Assembly: GCF_020184175.1 (NCBI RefSeq)
Contig: NW_026083115.1
Location: 1 to 64,000, forward strand
Origin: Aphis gossypii
Lineage: Eukaryota; Arthropoda; Insecta; Hemiptera; Aphididae
Direction: 5' to 3'
DNA: 64,000 nucleotides
Shown: positions 45,660 through 57,646 of the stretch, one piece after another
Layout: each line of letters begins with the position of its first letter
Position numbering within the stretch: the stretch's first letter is position 1
Notes under the pieces: model-generated
The model's database searches: none
What the model saw: the letters and a program-made list of their open reading frames with translations, nothing else
Told to the model about the DNA's origin: nothing
Made by a program: the position numbers and the translations under genes

Positions 45660-47024
45660 TTAGTTTTTTTGATTGGAATTTTCGTTCTTGAAGTAACAAG
45701 TTTCAGCTGTATGATATCTTTTATTACATATTGTGCATATTAGTTTCCATTTACATTCGGAGCCATTGTGATTGTAATTGTTACAATGTTCACATTGAAT
45801 CTTTTTATTGATATTATTTTGACTATAGTCATTATTATGATTGATCTTGTTATTCTGGTTTAGTGAGTAACTTTTACGATTATTATTATTATTATTGGGA
45901 AATGATCGATAATTGTTCTGATATTTATTATAATTATCATTTGGAGTTGGCGAATAATTATTGCGATTATTATTATTATTGATTGATCTATTATAGTTAG
46001 GGCGATAGTTATATTTGTTGTCATTTTGATATTCGTAATTATTGTTTCTGTTATAATTTGACCGATTTGTATGATTTTGTGTGGCATGATTTGTATATTG
46101 GTTGACATTATTGGTATTATTAATAAAATTATTAATTACTGATTCTAACTTTGACATTTGTGCTGTTAATAAATCTATCTGTTTTTTGTTTTTTGTGTCC
46201 TCTATGATATTTATGTGTTCTTTAGTAATTTGAGCTCTTATGTCGTCATGAGATTGAGTTATATTCCCGTTAATCATAAATTCTATCGATTCATATTTTC
46301 TTATATTCTTTTTTAATTCATCTAAATTAGAATTATCTAATATTCCTACGTATCTAGCGATTTCTGGTTTAAGTCCTTTCATTATTGTGTGGGTTATTTC
46401 CGATTGAGACATATTAGGATCTATTCTTTTACATAAGTTTTCTGCGTCATTTATATATGAAGCGGTAGTTTCGTCGGGTAATTGTTTTCTTTTCTCTAAC
46501 ATAGTTCTTAGCATGTGGCTTTGGGCTGTAGGTTCAAATTCTAAGCGAAGTGCTTGTTCTATTTGTTCCCATGTGGTGGTTGGATTGCTATTTTCAAAAT
46601 TATCAAGAAAAGTCGCGGCTGTGTTTTCGAGATATATAGGTAGAAAAGATTTTTTTTGTTCTGAAGACCACCCATTTGTTGCACTCGCTTTATTGTATAT
46701 TTTAATAAATGAATTTACATTTTCGTGAATTGCCCCAGAAAATTTGTTAGGTTTATAAAATGGTGTTTTATCTGTCATATTGATATTGTTGTTAATAAAA
46801 TCTGATGGTGACCAATCCCCTTTTATATATCTAAATAGTCTGGACCTTAATTCTGCAAATTTTCCTACTGTTTTTAATTTTCTTTTTTCAAGTTCCAGTA
46901 TTATTTTATGCTGGTTTAATTTGACAACATCTTCCCAGGATGTTAATGAGAGAGTTAAATCATTAGTATTTTCGTCTATTAAGATTTCGTTTGGTGATTG
47001 AATATTATTTTCGTGTATGGACAT
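45660..47024 (-). CDS. gag: Gag: SAP-like domain, capsid, two zinc knuckles
   Basis: 454 residues from the ATG at 47024. Residues about 33-67 look like a SAP motif (ILELEKRKLKTVGKFAELRSR, split), a DNA/RNA-binding helix pair. The capsid region (about 85-260) has the Retrotrans_gag pattern, including FLDNFENSNPTTTWEQIEQAL and ETTASYINDAENLCKRI-type blocks. A long Asn/Tyr-rich linker (about 300-405) precedes two CCHC zinc knuckles at 411-424 and 430-443 (C-x2-C-x4-H-x4-C each). It packages the genomic RNA and forms the particle. No lesion seen. Confidence 0.88.
   Translation of the reverse strand: MSIHENNIQSPNEILIDENTNDLTLSLTSWEDVVKLNQHKIILELEKRKLKTVGKFAELRSRLFRYIKGDWSPSDFINNNINMTDKTPFYKPNKFSGAIHENVNSFIKIYNKASATNGWSSEQKKSFLPIYLENTAATFLDNFENSNPTTTWEQIEQALRLEFEPTAQSHMLRTMLEKRKQLPDETTASYINDAENLCKRIDPNMSQSEITHTIMKGLKPEIARYVGILDNSNLDELKKNIRKYESIEFMINGNITQSHDDIRAQITKEHINIIEDTKNKKQIDLLTAQMSKLESVINNFINNTNNVNQYTNHATQNHTNRSNYNRNNNYEYQNDNKYNYRPNYNRSINNNNNRNNYSPTPNDNYNKYQNNYRSFPNNNNNNRKSYSLNQNNKINHNNDYSQNNINKKIQCEHCNNYNHNGSECKWKLICTICNKRYHTAETCYFKNENSNQKN
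45663..45669 (-). promoter_or_regulatory. Canonical -1 ribosomal frameshift site at the gag stop
   Basis: The heptamer A-AAA-AAC lies in the right phase directly before the gag TAA (45662-45660). A -1 shift opens a frame that runs to a stop at 45552-45550, overlapping the start of the open pol frame (45577) by about 25 nt. One more -1 change is then needed to enter pol, so this copy either lacks one base in 45553-45577 or uses a second shift. Confidence 0.75.
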
Positions 47025-47478
47025 ATGTTTAATATTGTTAAAGGCTGGTTTGCATGAGAATTAATATACAAGAGTATTCTAAGATTTGTATAAGTTCTAT
47101 TAAAAGTGATTCAAAATTTGGTGAAAATGTGTAACAACGTGTTGTAATTAAAAAAAAAAAATAAAATATTGAAAATATTTTTTAAGCCTATTGTTGCTAA
47201 TTTCTGTTCGAAATGGAGCAATTTTGGTTATTTGTTCGACTATTTGCGTGTATTGGGTTGAGAGATAAATTTTTGTATCGAGTTGTTTTGTAAATATTAT
47301 TATTTTAATGCACTGTTTTAGTAGTAATATTATGTTTATTTTTGAATAATGTTTAGATTTATTAGATTTTTTGTACTGTATTCATTTGATGAAAAATTTA
47401 ATGTTTGAGAAATTAGTTGTAAATATGTGTGTGTAAAGTATTTTATATAATGCAATCATAATAATAATGCTACCTGTT

Positions 47479-47489
47479 GTTGGGCGCCA
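47479..47489 (-). promoter_or_regulatory. Primer binding site, tRNA-Lys type
   Basis: TGGCGCCCAAC begins two bases after the 5' LTR and continues AACAGG. The first part matches the 3' end complement of tRNA-Lys, the primer used by gypsy-type elements; identity of the tRNA is inferred from that match. Confidence 0.75.
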
Positions 47490-47491
47490 TT

Positions 47492-48727
47492 TGTAGTAAA
47501 ATAAAATAAGGAAAACAAAGCTATAAACGGGGGACCATTTGTATTAGAATTAAAAAGTACGATGTAGGGAAGTGATAGTAAATTGGTGATTGGTAAAATA
47601 AATAAGCCATATGGGTAATAAATTATTAAATGATGGTAATTGAATGCCTTGTCTACATTATTTTATTCTGCTACGATATATTGTTATATCGATGTGAAAT
47701 TATATATATTTAGATTCCACTTACCTTCTTTATGGATGGTCGTATTATTTTGGATTGCATAGATGTCTCGGTGTCATGAGTTGATGAACATTATTAATTA
47801 TGATCTTATTACTCTTTACACAAACTATAGAATATTGGACTCGAGTTATAACTTATATTGATATATATTTGGCATAAATATGAAAGGTCGAATAAAGAAT
47901 AAAATTTGGTTGTAGGATTTAGGATGAGTATATTGGATGTTAGGTAGTGTAAATGATTGTATAAACAATTTAGGTTTTTAAGAATGAAGAAGATATACCA
48001 ATATAGGTTTATACTTAGAGAATGGTGAACCAAAATAACGTTAAGAAGTTTCTTGAGAATATGTAAATAGAATTCGTTTCTGAAAATCGATGTTGTCCAA
48101 TCCTCCAGGTATCTTCAGTATTGGGATGCACTACTACGTTCTTGTGTATTACGCTCTTGTGCACTGTGGTCTTATACGCTGCTACTGCTCTTGTACACTG
48201 ACGGTTTTTGGTACACTACTCCTTTTGTACATACTACGCGTTTTGTACAGGCTACACCTTTTGTACACACTACGCCTTTAGTATACACTACGCCTTTAGT
48301 ACACACTACGCGTTTTGTACAGGCTACGCCTTTTGTACACACTACGCCTTTAGTACACACTACGCCTTTAGTACGCTACGCTTTTTGTACATACTACGCG
48401 TTTAGTACACACTACGCCTTTAGTATACACTACGCCTTTAGTACACACTACGCGTTTAGTACATACTACGCGTTTAGTACACACTACGCGGATGCTGTGT
48501 GGGTGTTATGGTTTTTATACACTTTTCCCAATACATAAGGTCATCTGGTAAGGTCAGGTCGCTTATGTGACCCGAGTGTTTATTGCGTAATTTTGGTATT
48601 TGAATTGGTATTTAGTTTTAAATTGGTCACTTGCATTTGGTTTCACATTCTCTAAGTATGCCTATAATTGGAAATCTATACTTTATACATTTATTATAAT
48701 ATAACACTGTGATATTTATATATTACA
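47492..48727 (-). repeat. 5' LTR of the env-bearing retroelement
   Basis: Same borders as the 3' LTR, 1236 bp. Followed on the minus strand after two bases by the primer binding site. It should carry the promoter for the full-length transcript; I did not assign a single TATA box among several AT-rich candidates. Confidence 0.93.
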
Positions 48728-48731
48728 AAAG

Positions 48732-50230
48732 GTAATAGCTGAGAATTTTAATATTCAAAAGGTATTCAATAATTATTTGCATTATCTCCATATGGATTAT
48801 GGTTATACAAAATTTTAAAATATAAACTATAGAGGCTATTTAAATACGCTAAATTATAACTTACCTTAGATTTCAGGTTGAAATAAAAAAAAACAATATT
48901 ATAATGTATAGCAATAACGGCACAACACTATACTGCCAAAGACGACGTTTTAACGATAAAAAAAAAAAATAAAAATACTAAAATATTGAAACTGTATAAA
49001 CGTAATTACGGAATCATGCCAATATGTGATGTGATCGCAATTACGTCTAGACTATTGGTAATTGACACGGAGGCACCAAAAATATAAACCATACGAGTAA
49101 TGAAAATAGTCCCAATACAATGCCTCGGACGCAAAAAGCTACCTTGCTGTTTTTAAATTTACAATTGTACTATTTTACTGATTTTTTAATACATTATTTT
49201 AATAAATTATGATATTTTGATGTAGTGATTTTACTATTTCATATATTATTATTAATTATTATTATGTCTAAATTTACATATTGTCTATTTGCGTTATCGC
49301 ATTGCGTCGGCCGACCACAACGACAACCACTTACTATTATATAATTTTTTATTATATTCATATTTAATCCATTCCCTTTTTAGACGCCCGCTTAGTTCAG
49401 CGTATATACAAAATATTACAGTGTATTATTATACTTATTATAATTATACCTAAAATATTCATTTTTTTTTTTTAAATTTAACTTTCTGACAACAAATTAT
49501 GATTATTGTGGCCATCCGCTAAATTAATAAAAACGGCTTATGACTATACGTATAGTATATAATATAAAACTATAATTGAATTTTTTTTAGACCAAAAATA
49601 TTATAATAAATTAATTATTATATTTGTTAAATAATATTATTATTATCATACATAAAAAATATTTAAATATTATTAATAATTAAATACGGTAAAAATATTA
49701 TAATAATTATATTATAATATAATATTTAAAACAATATTTGTTATACATTATAAAAATAATATTAAAATAACCCAGTTAGCAAAATAATATTAATTGAACA
49801 TGTAAACAATATTATAAAAAAAATATTTACATTCTTCAAACATTTCTAGATGGTTATATAAAAATTATTAAATGTTCATATAACATTTTCTTATAATTTT
49901 TTGGCCACAAAAATATTATTTCAAAATTACTTTAATAATATTACAAGAATATTATTTGATTATTACTATAATGTTACTTCAACATTGCAATAACATTTAA
50001 AATGTTCTTAAAATGTTTGGTTAAAGCTTCAATAATATTTCAATTATAAAGTTTACAGAATCCTACAAAATTAACTTTACCAAAATATTTGCAATATAAA
50101 TTGTAAATCAGTTACAGGGGCTCATTTGAAAAATGTGCGCCCCAGGACAAAATATATTTGCCTCCCCTACCCCTCCAAAAAAAAAATAATTATTTAAGTT
50201 TGCAAATTTATTAGAAATAATTCAAAATAT
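48732..50230. other. AT-rich stretch, no gene seen
   Basis: No coding region or clear element border. Around 49840-50040 many short AT-rich words (taatattac, aacattt) recur, and 50115-50165 holds a fragment with a G/C-rich cgccccagg block like those at the ends of small hAT-type repeats. Confidence 0.4.
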
Positions 50231-50239
50231 TTTTTTTAG

Positions 50240-51770
50240 GTTCATTTTAGATTCTGAACGGAGTGAAGAATGTATTGATTTTACAATGATGTATGTTTTT
50301 TTTTTTTTTGTGTGTGTGTACAGCATAACTAGTCGAAATAATGCTCCAATTTCAAACTATGGGGATGGTATCCGATGTAAAAGTGAATATCCTTGGTGCA
50401 TTATAGAAGTAAAAAGTTAACATTTTCCAACAGTTTTCAAAAAAATCGAGAAAAACAAAAAAAAAATGACTGAAAAACGGCAATTTTTACGCAAAACCAG
50501 TTTTCGACCAAATCGATTTTTTTTTATGGTTGTAATTCAAAAACTAATCACTGAAAATACTTGAAATTTTCACCAAATGTTTATGTCAGTGGTATCTGTA
50601 TATAGTTAAATTTTCAAAAAATTTTGACTTTTTTTGAATTATTTATAGACCACTGAAATTTTCGACTTTTTTGAAAATTTTTTTTTAAAGTGTCGATAAA
50701 AAATTTTTGGATGACCAAAAAGTTTTGAAAATTTAATACAAGGTTCCTTATGAGTTGTTTTTAATGTAGCTAAAAAAAATTGAAAATCGTTAGTCACAAT
50801 TTTTTTTTATAAGCGTTTTTAGTTCAAATTTTTACGAAATCTGTCGAAAACGAGAAAATTTGCAAGTAATTTTGAAGTTGAAAAATCATAAAATTTTTTT
50901 CTTTTATAACTAAGTTTTGAAAATTTGGTACAATGTTCTCCATACGTTTTTCTTCAAATATCTGTAAAAAAAACTCTACCGGATTCAGACTTTTATGAGT
51001 GTTTGAATTTTAAATTTTTACAAAACCGCGTTAAATAACGGTTTATCCCCAAACGATTTTAAATATTTGTTATTATTTAAAAAGTATAAGTCGTAGATAC
51101 TTGAAAATTTTACCAGTTATTAAGATTGGTATTTTCTTTACATGATTTAATTTTCAAAATATTTAGAGTTTTTTTTTGAGCTATTTATAGACAACTGAAA
51201 TTTTCAATTTTTCTGAAAAATTTTTTTTTGAAGTGTCGATAAAATATTTTTGGCCCTATCAAAATACTTGTAAATTTTATACAAAGTTCCTCATATGTTA
51301 TTCTTATAGTGATTAAAAAATTATAAGAATACATAGGCACAATTTTTTTTTTATTAGCATTTGAAGTTCAAATTTTGATAAAAAATCGTCAAAATCATGA
51401 ATATTTGCAAATTATTTTGTAGTTCAAAATTCATAAAATTGTTTGTATTTATATCTTACGTTAAAAAATTCAACACTAAGTTTTCCATAAGTTTTGCTTC
51501 AAAAAGCTAGAGAAAATTTTAAGCGTCATTATAGGAAAAATGTTTTGAGCGTTTGAGTTTTAAGTTTTTATGAAATCGGAATATTTGTTTCAAAATAGAA
51601 TATATGACAATATTTAATTATAATATATTCTAGACTGACAAATAATTTCCTTCAGAGTCGTATGTCGTATACAATGATACCTATCATTGCATTAAAATTT
51701 AATCTACCCTAGTCCGAGGTCCACCTCACCCCTTAATGTACAGCAGAGCGGTACCCACTTACCGACTTTA
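50240..51770. repeat. Non-coding dispersed repeat with two tandem units of about 541 bp
   Basis: It starts near gattctgaacggagtg and ends near cagcagagcggtacccactt, the latter also present at 33250. Two internal units are visible: tatttatagac followed by cactgaaattttcgac at 50641 and tatttatagac followed by aactgaaattttcaat at 51182, with similar context on both sides (aagtgtcgataaaa follows in each). No open frame of note; it is a decayed or non-autonomous element. Confidence 0.65.
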
Positions 51771-52329
51771 TAATACTTAGGATTTCCAATACATTTAATC
51801 TTTCTTTTTTTATATTTTAGTGTAAATAATATGATTTTACTCCTTTTAGAGCTGAAAAATACCATTCAGTGTTTAGTAGGTACCTAAAATTATAAATTTT
51901 AAATTAAAAATATACAATGTGTATAGTACTATAGTGTATGGACATTATTCATTTTATTGTTATTTATTTTTAATATATATATATACAAAAACTGCCACCG
52001 GGGGCAATTGCCCCCCCCTTAAATGCACCACTTATCACTTTTTTATAGAATAAGATATATTACTATAAATGTAGGTACTGAACACTGCAATTTGCCTAAG
52101 ATGTTAATTCACTTATTTAAATTTATATTGACAACCCATCATATCAATTTTACATTTCAAAAAAAGTATTGAAAAGCTTAGGATTAAATAATATATAGGT
52201 AACAGCGTATTATGATTGAACTAATAACATTTGGTTGTAAATTTTTATTTTTATAATTTTTTCATTCAAAAATATTAAGTAACATTATATTATATAATAT
52301 GTGTTTTAGTTTTTATTCTGAAGGGGGCG
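51771..52329. other. AT-rich stretch, small hAT-like end fragment
   Basis: At about 51990-52030 a G/C-rich block (gccaccgggggcaattgcc followed by C and T runs) resembles the end of a small hAT-type repeat. Nothing else was recognised. Confidence 0.4.
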
Positions 52330-53958
52330 TAAGAAAGCCATGTTCCTAAAAGAATATCAATTTCCTTTTCTGTGTTGTGCTTGTATTTGAGGTGTTTTCT
52401 CAATGCGTCTGAAATAAATCATTATTATTATTAATTATTATATTTCATCAAAGATTAACAATTTATAAATACATTAAAAATTGGTAAAAGGGAATCTATG
52501 AAAGTTAGTTACATAATAAATATGTAATAATTATTTTAAAACAAGTTTAATTAAATCAGTTATTCTAAATAACTACATAAAACATAAAAAACATGAAGAG
52601 AACAATTTTAATTTATTGTAATAGGTATTTGAAGTCAATAATTTTAATAAAATGTTAAAATGTTGTATTATTTGTGTGAACTAAGTAGAATATAATATAA
52701 ATTAATACATTTCTTACCTATAATCAAACGATAACTTGATAAACTTGTAAAAGCTTTTTTCTATTTGAAGCCATACAGAGAATAATTTGATAGGAATAAA
52801 TCATCGAACATGCGTACCATAATTCTTCTGATACTATTACCAAGATCTTTATTTCCAACTAGTAATGCAATTTTACCCACCTTAAAATAATAATATATAT
52901 ATTATATAGTATTACTAAAGATGTTCTAAGATCAAAATCTTTTAATATGTCTTCAAATGCTTGCAATTCATCTTCATATTTTATTGGAGACAATACATCT
53001 ATATTTATACGATCATCTTCCGCATGAATAACAGTCATTTTTTCTTTCATGAGTTTTTCAATGTTATCATTTATAGTATGACACAAGAATGTTAAACATT
53101 GTAATTCATGTTTAATAAAAGCGTGAGATGTTAAGAAAACTCTTTGAAAATCTAAAAATTAAGTTTTAGAGCATTAATTACTTGTAACACCAATAATAAT
53201 AATATGGAAAATATATTTTAAGATTATTTCAGTTATTGATTGAGAATTTTTTATGGACAGCATTATATGGAAATAATTATTTAAGAAAAGCAGTTACCTT
53301 AAAAATGTATCAAGTCAATATTCGTAGTCACTTTTAAATATTAAGCATTAGTTTTACTAAAGAAAAAAAAAACAAAAATAAGTTATAGTTATTTGAAAGG
53401 TTAAGTAATCCTAAAAATGTATACCTTTAAAGGTAAATTTATATTTTTTGAACTAATGTCACTATTCTATATTAATTTAATGCTGAATTAGTTAATACCA
53501 AAAACATAGAGCATGATATTAGAGAGAAGAATTTATAGCGATATATAAATAATAAAATATTCAATAATTATTACACACATACCTTTTAGAGATGTCGCTA
53601 TATTTTCAATAGTTGACTGCGCTGTAATTGATTTGTTTTCAACACCAATACCTTTCAAATAAAATATAATTACACAAAATTTAAATATCCATTAAACAGT
53701 AAACAACATACATGCCTGATTTTTCTGTGTTTTTATTAAAAATTAATTTTCTTTTAATCACACTATTACATGCATTTAAATTATTATTCGAGGAAATATA
53801 TTTATTTGACCCAACTTCTTGACATATAGGAGAATTTAAAAACCAGTCTGATTCTTTCAATGTTTTCAATGGTGTATATAATTTAGTGTTATCATTATCA
53901 TCTAAAATAAATAAATAGTTCCACATCATAAGTTTAATAATGTAAGTAACAATAGCAA

Positions 53959-56770
53959 GGTACCCCCCGTTTTTCCCGAATCTAAATTCCCGAATGAATT
54001 TTTTCCCGAATAGTATTTTGCCCGAAAGTCCGAAAACCCGAAACCTGTTTTCCCGAACACATTTTTCCCGACGGTTATTGTTTCCGAAATAAAAAATTTA
54101 AAAATTTAAAAATTTTGTTATTACTGCCGTATTTTCTATGTATTATATTTTATACCTATATAAGATAAAGATAGTATTTATGAAAAAGTACGGATATTTT
54201 ACCTATATAATATATAATATAATGTATAATATATATATACCATAACAATCTTTGCCACACGAACATTTAATTGATTTGTACTTTACACCTTTATCATCGT
54301 GCGCTAGTGAGACTATTGTTATGATATTATCGCTTTTATACACGTAAATCGTTGTAATTGTTGAAATCGAAAAGTCTCGTTATTCGCGTACTATTAGTTG
54401 TCGTTATACTTTCATTTTCATTTTCAGTGCGTTGTATTGTATAAGCTTTTTTTAATTTTATTTTACTTCACCATCATGGCTGAAATTAAAATTTTGGTTG
54501 AAACAAAATTAGTTTATTATGGTTTTATTTACGTGCGGTCTAAATTACCAATCAATGGTAAAACATACTGGGAATGTCAAAAAGTACGAAGGAAAGAGTG
54601 CAAAGCCAGAATTATCACTACCTTCAATATTTCCAAAAATAAGCATCATTTCGTCCGAGAACCAGCGTTGGACGAACATGATCATATTCCCAATCAAGAA
54701 CAGTGTCAATCGCAAATTTTTAAGTATTCTTTGAAGCGGAAGGCTGAAGAACAACCACAACTACCACCCGCTCAAATTCTACGTACAGAGATGGTTGGAC
54801 TATCTGATGGCATTCTCAGTCAATTACCTAACCGAGATAATTTAAAAAAATCAATGCGTCAAGTCCGGAGGTATTAATTTTTTCCACTTTTTTATGAATT
54901 TATTCTAATTTTATCTATTTTACATAAAAGGAAAAATTTACCGCCTAATCCGAAAACGCTTTTGGACTTCGGTACTCTTCCCGATCAATATCAAAAAACA
55001 CTTACGGGTGAAAAATTTTTGATTTATGATTCGCTCGATGATAATTCTATCAGTGAAGGTAGAGTTGTTGTGTTTTCAACTCGAAGAAATTTAGAGCTAT
55101 TGGCCAAGAGTGACTGCTGGTTTTTAGGCGGGACTTTTAAGGTTAGATGGTTTTTAATTTTTATCTCAAATTTTCTAAGAAGTTAAAGTTTTTTTAACTC
55201 GTTAAATTAAGCTAATATAAGAAAAATGGTACTGATTTGTTATCGCCCAGCTATCTATACAACGATAATAAAACGGAAAAAAAGTACCATTATTACTATA
55301 AAGCTTAGATATATACTATGGGCGTATTATACCAATACAAAAATATTTTGCCGATATCAGCGACGAATCATCGAATTATATGACAGTGTTCATTGTAATC
55401 TATAGATAGTTATGCGAAAAGTTGCATCCCGCATCCACACATTGATCACTTAATTCGGAGACTCGTCGCTAATACAAAAAAGTTTTAAAAAAGTGACAAG
55501 TCACTTACCTTAGTTAATAATAATAAAAACAATTCTATTACTAATCCTTTACCTAATACTTAGTTGTGTCCCAATATTTGCACGCAAGTTTTTACGATTT
55601 TGGGAACATGTAAACAGCATGTCGATGTTCATGACACAGTTGCTGTACCATTTGTCTATGCGCTGTTTTCGTCGAAAGAAACTGTGCAGTATGCCACTGT
55701 GCTTAGTGCATCGTTTAACGAACATAGAATTTTTTGTGAACCGGTTAATATCATGACAGATTTTGAAAAATCAATAATCAATGCCTGCGAAGAAGTTTTT
55801 CCAAATTCGCCTATCAGTTGTTGCTTTTTTCATTTCGGCCAATCAATGTATCGTCAAATTCAGTTTGCTGGTCTTCAAGCCGCATATAATGACCCCGTCG
55901 ATCGTTCGTTGAAATATTTTACACATATGATGCTAGCACTGGCATTTGTGCCATTGACTGAAGTTTCTCGCATTTTTTCTCTTTTGAAAAATGATGCACC
56001 TGTAGCTCTATCACCAATTCTTGAATATTTCGAAAAAAATTATGTTCTTAGAGTAATAGCTCGAGGAAGAAGACGAAGGATTCATCCACGTTATCCACCA
56101 GAAATTTGGAATCAGTACCAAGCAGCTCTGACTGGTTCGCATAAGACCAACAACGTAAGCGAGGGGTGGCATAATCGCTTCCAGCTCGTCATTGGAAAAC
56201 ATCATCCTGACCTTTACTCTGCTCTCGGTGAGTTCCAAAAAGAACAAGGTGATGTAGAGATAATGATCTCAGAGCTGAGTCTAGGGCGAAAAGTGAGAGC
56301 TCAGCCAAAAAGAAAATGGCGAGACTTTCAGATGCGAATTATGGCCATTACTGCTGACTTTAATACATACCAAGAATTAGATTTTCTGAAGGCAATCGCG
56401 CATAATATTGTTTTATGAAATTATTTTGTATTTTGTTTTTTTTTTTATTATTGGTTAATTTATATGTATCACTACAGTATTACTTAAATGAATTAATTTT
56501 TATATTTCATACGTATTATAATTTTATTATTTCAAAATATTTTATTACACTACATGATTTTTTAAATTATTATTAATTTTACCAATTAATTTTTATTTTT
56601 TATACGTATTATTATTTATCGATTTTGAAATATTTAACATTAGGTACATTACATGATTTATTATATTATTATTAATTTTATTAATTTATTTTTATTTTTA
56701 TATGTATTATAATTTATATTCGGGAAAAAGTTCATTCGGGAATTTTGATTCGGGCAAAATACTGGTAACC
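53959..56770 (+). mobile_element. MULE (Mutator-like element) with perfect 9-bp target duplication
   Basis: Perfect duplication CAATAGCAA at 53950-53958 and 56771-56779. Ends start GGTACC on the left and, in reverse, GGTTACC on the right, and share blocks such as TTCCCGAATGAA and AGTATTTTGCCCGAA in inverted orientation with a slightly different order. TTCCCGAA-type words recur through the first 130 bp. The element contains a three-exon transposase. Confidence 0.88.
54476..56418 (+). CDS. MULE transposase with FLYWCH finger, frame intact, first catalytic Asp replaced
   Basis: Exons 54476-54870, 54931-55141 and 55564-56418 with GT-AG introns of 60 and 422 bp; 1461 nt in all, 486 residues and no stop. 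The N-terminus is a FLYWCH-type finger (VYYGFIYVRSK, YWECQKVRRKECKARI, HDHIPN). The DDE core usually begins with Asp in a DGTFK motif, but here it reads WFLGGTFK, so Asp is replaced by Gly by one base (GGC from GAC). The second site MTDFEKSI and the CCFFHF motif are kept. Role by family: transposition; this copy is probably inactive. An upstream ATG at 54398 is in frame but adds a hydrophobic stretch unlike the family. Confidence 0.82.
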
Positions 56771-57646
56771 CAATAGCAAAATATACCTAATTGAAAAAAA
56801 ATCTATATGGTATTAGGACATTATAAAGTATTAAGTATATGTTATATACTTATACACTACACGTTTAAGTAGGTACTATATTAATTATTAAGTGGTGAAA
56901 TTGCATACATTTTGCTGAAGTTCTTTTATATAATAATATTTAATTTACCTAAATGTTGGAAGTCATCTGTATTTTTTTCAACATGATCAATATTGGAGGC
57001 ATCATCATCATTCAACATGAATCTGAGTCACTGATCGCGTGTTTTTCAAATTTTTGCATTGCTTTAGGTAGCTTAGATCTAGCTTCAACCAAAGAACCTG
57101 AAATATTTATTTAACAATTTTAATACATTATAAATTCAAATAACATTATTATTTAATAATATAGAATACTACTCGCTGTATACTTTGTTTCCCAATTTTC
57201 TAGCATTGAAAAAAGTAAAGTCTTTATTATTAGGTTTTATACGTCTTTCAATATATTTTTTAATTTTTTTGGATTTAGGCCATGCACAATTATTATTTTT
57301 CAACCATATATTTGGTACTGCTTCAACACTATTATCATTATTAAAAATAACAATAATCTAACCATTTTGGTGGTCCATGTATACTAGAACATTTATTAAA
57401 TATAACATTTATTTTATTCAGTATATTGTAGCTATTACATATGATTTTAATTTGTATCTTGTTTATTATTTACAAATGCTTAAGTACCTATCATAATATA
57501 TACTCTACTACCTAATAATTTAGACTATTTTTTTTTTAATTATACTTAAATACATAATATTTACAGAACAAAATTTAAAATACATATTTACAATTCAGAA
57601 TGAATAATAGACATCGCAATATATTTATCATGATGATTAAATACGA

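Larger units (their letters stand above)
36698..48727 (-). mobile_element. Ty3/gypsy-type endogenous retroelement with env (errantivirus-like), nearly intact
   Basis: Two LTRs of 1239 and 1236 bp with TG...CA ends flank gag, pol and env in that order on the minus strand. The 4-bp target duplication AAAG is perfect (36694-36697 and 48728-48731). By eye the LTRs differ by two substitutions and two indels, so the insertion is young. A tRNA-Lys-type primer site follows the 5' LTR. A purine-rich tract next to the 3' LTR is not apparent; the sequence there (aattgcacgggatttc) is not purine-rich, an oddity. Domain order PR-macro-like-OTU-RT-RH-IN; RT before integrase and the integrase after RNase H place it in Ty3/gypsy. 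Confidence 0.92.
52330..57350 (-). pseudogene. DUF4806-domain gene, multi-exon, broken and invaded by a MULE
   Basis: Exon traces in order: about 57350-57190 (SVEAVPNIWLKNNNCAWPK, a typical first exon, with a TAG near its start), 57100-56951 (ARSKLPKAMQKFEKH, frame break), 53901-53715 (LKESDWFLNSPICQEVG), 53646-53583, 53151-52905 (LCHTINDNIEKLMKEK, then SPIKYEDELQAFEDIL, the start of DUF4806), 52881-52720 (RRIMVRMFDDLFLSNYSLYG, with a TAG) and 52407-52330 (ALRKHLKYKH). The intron between the second and third exons contains the MULE at 53959-56770. Many such genes exist in aphids and relatives; their function is unknown to me. Confidence 0.65.
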
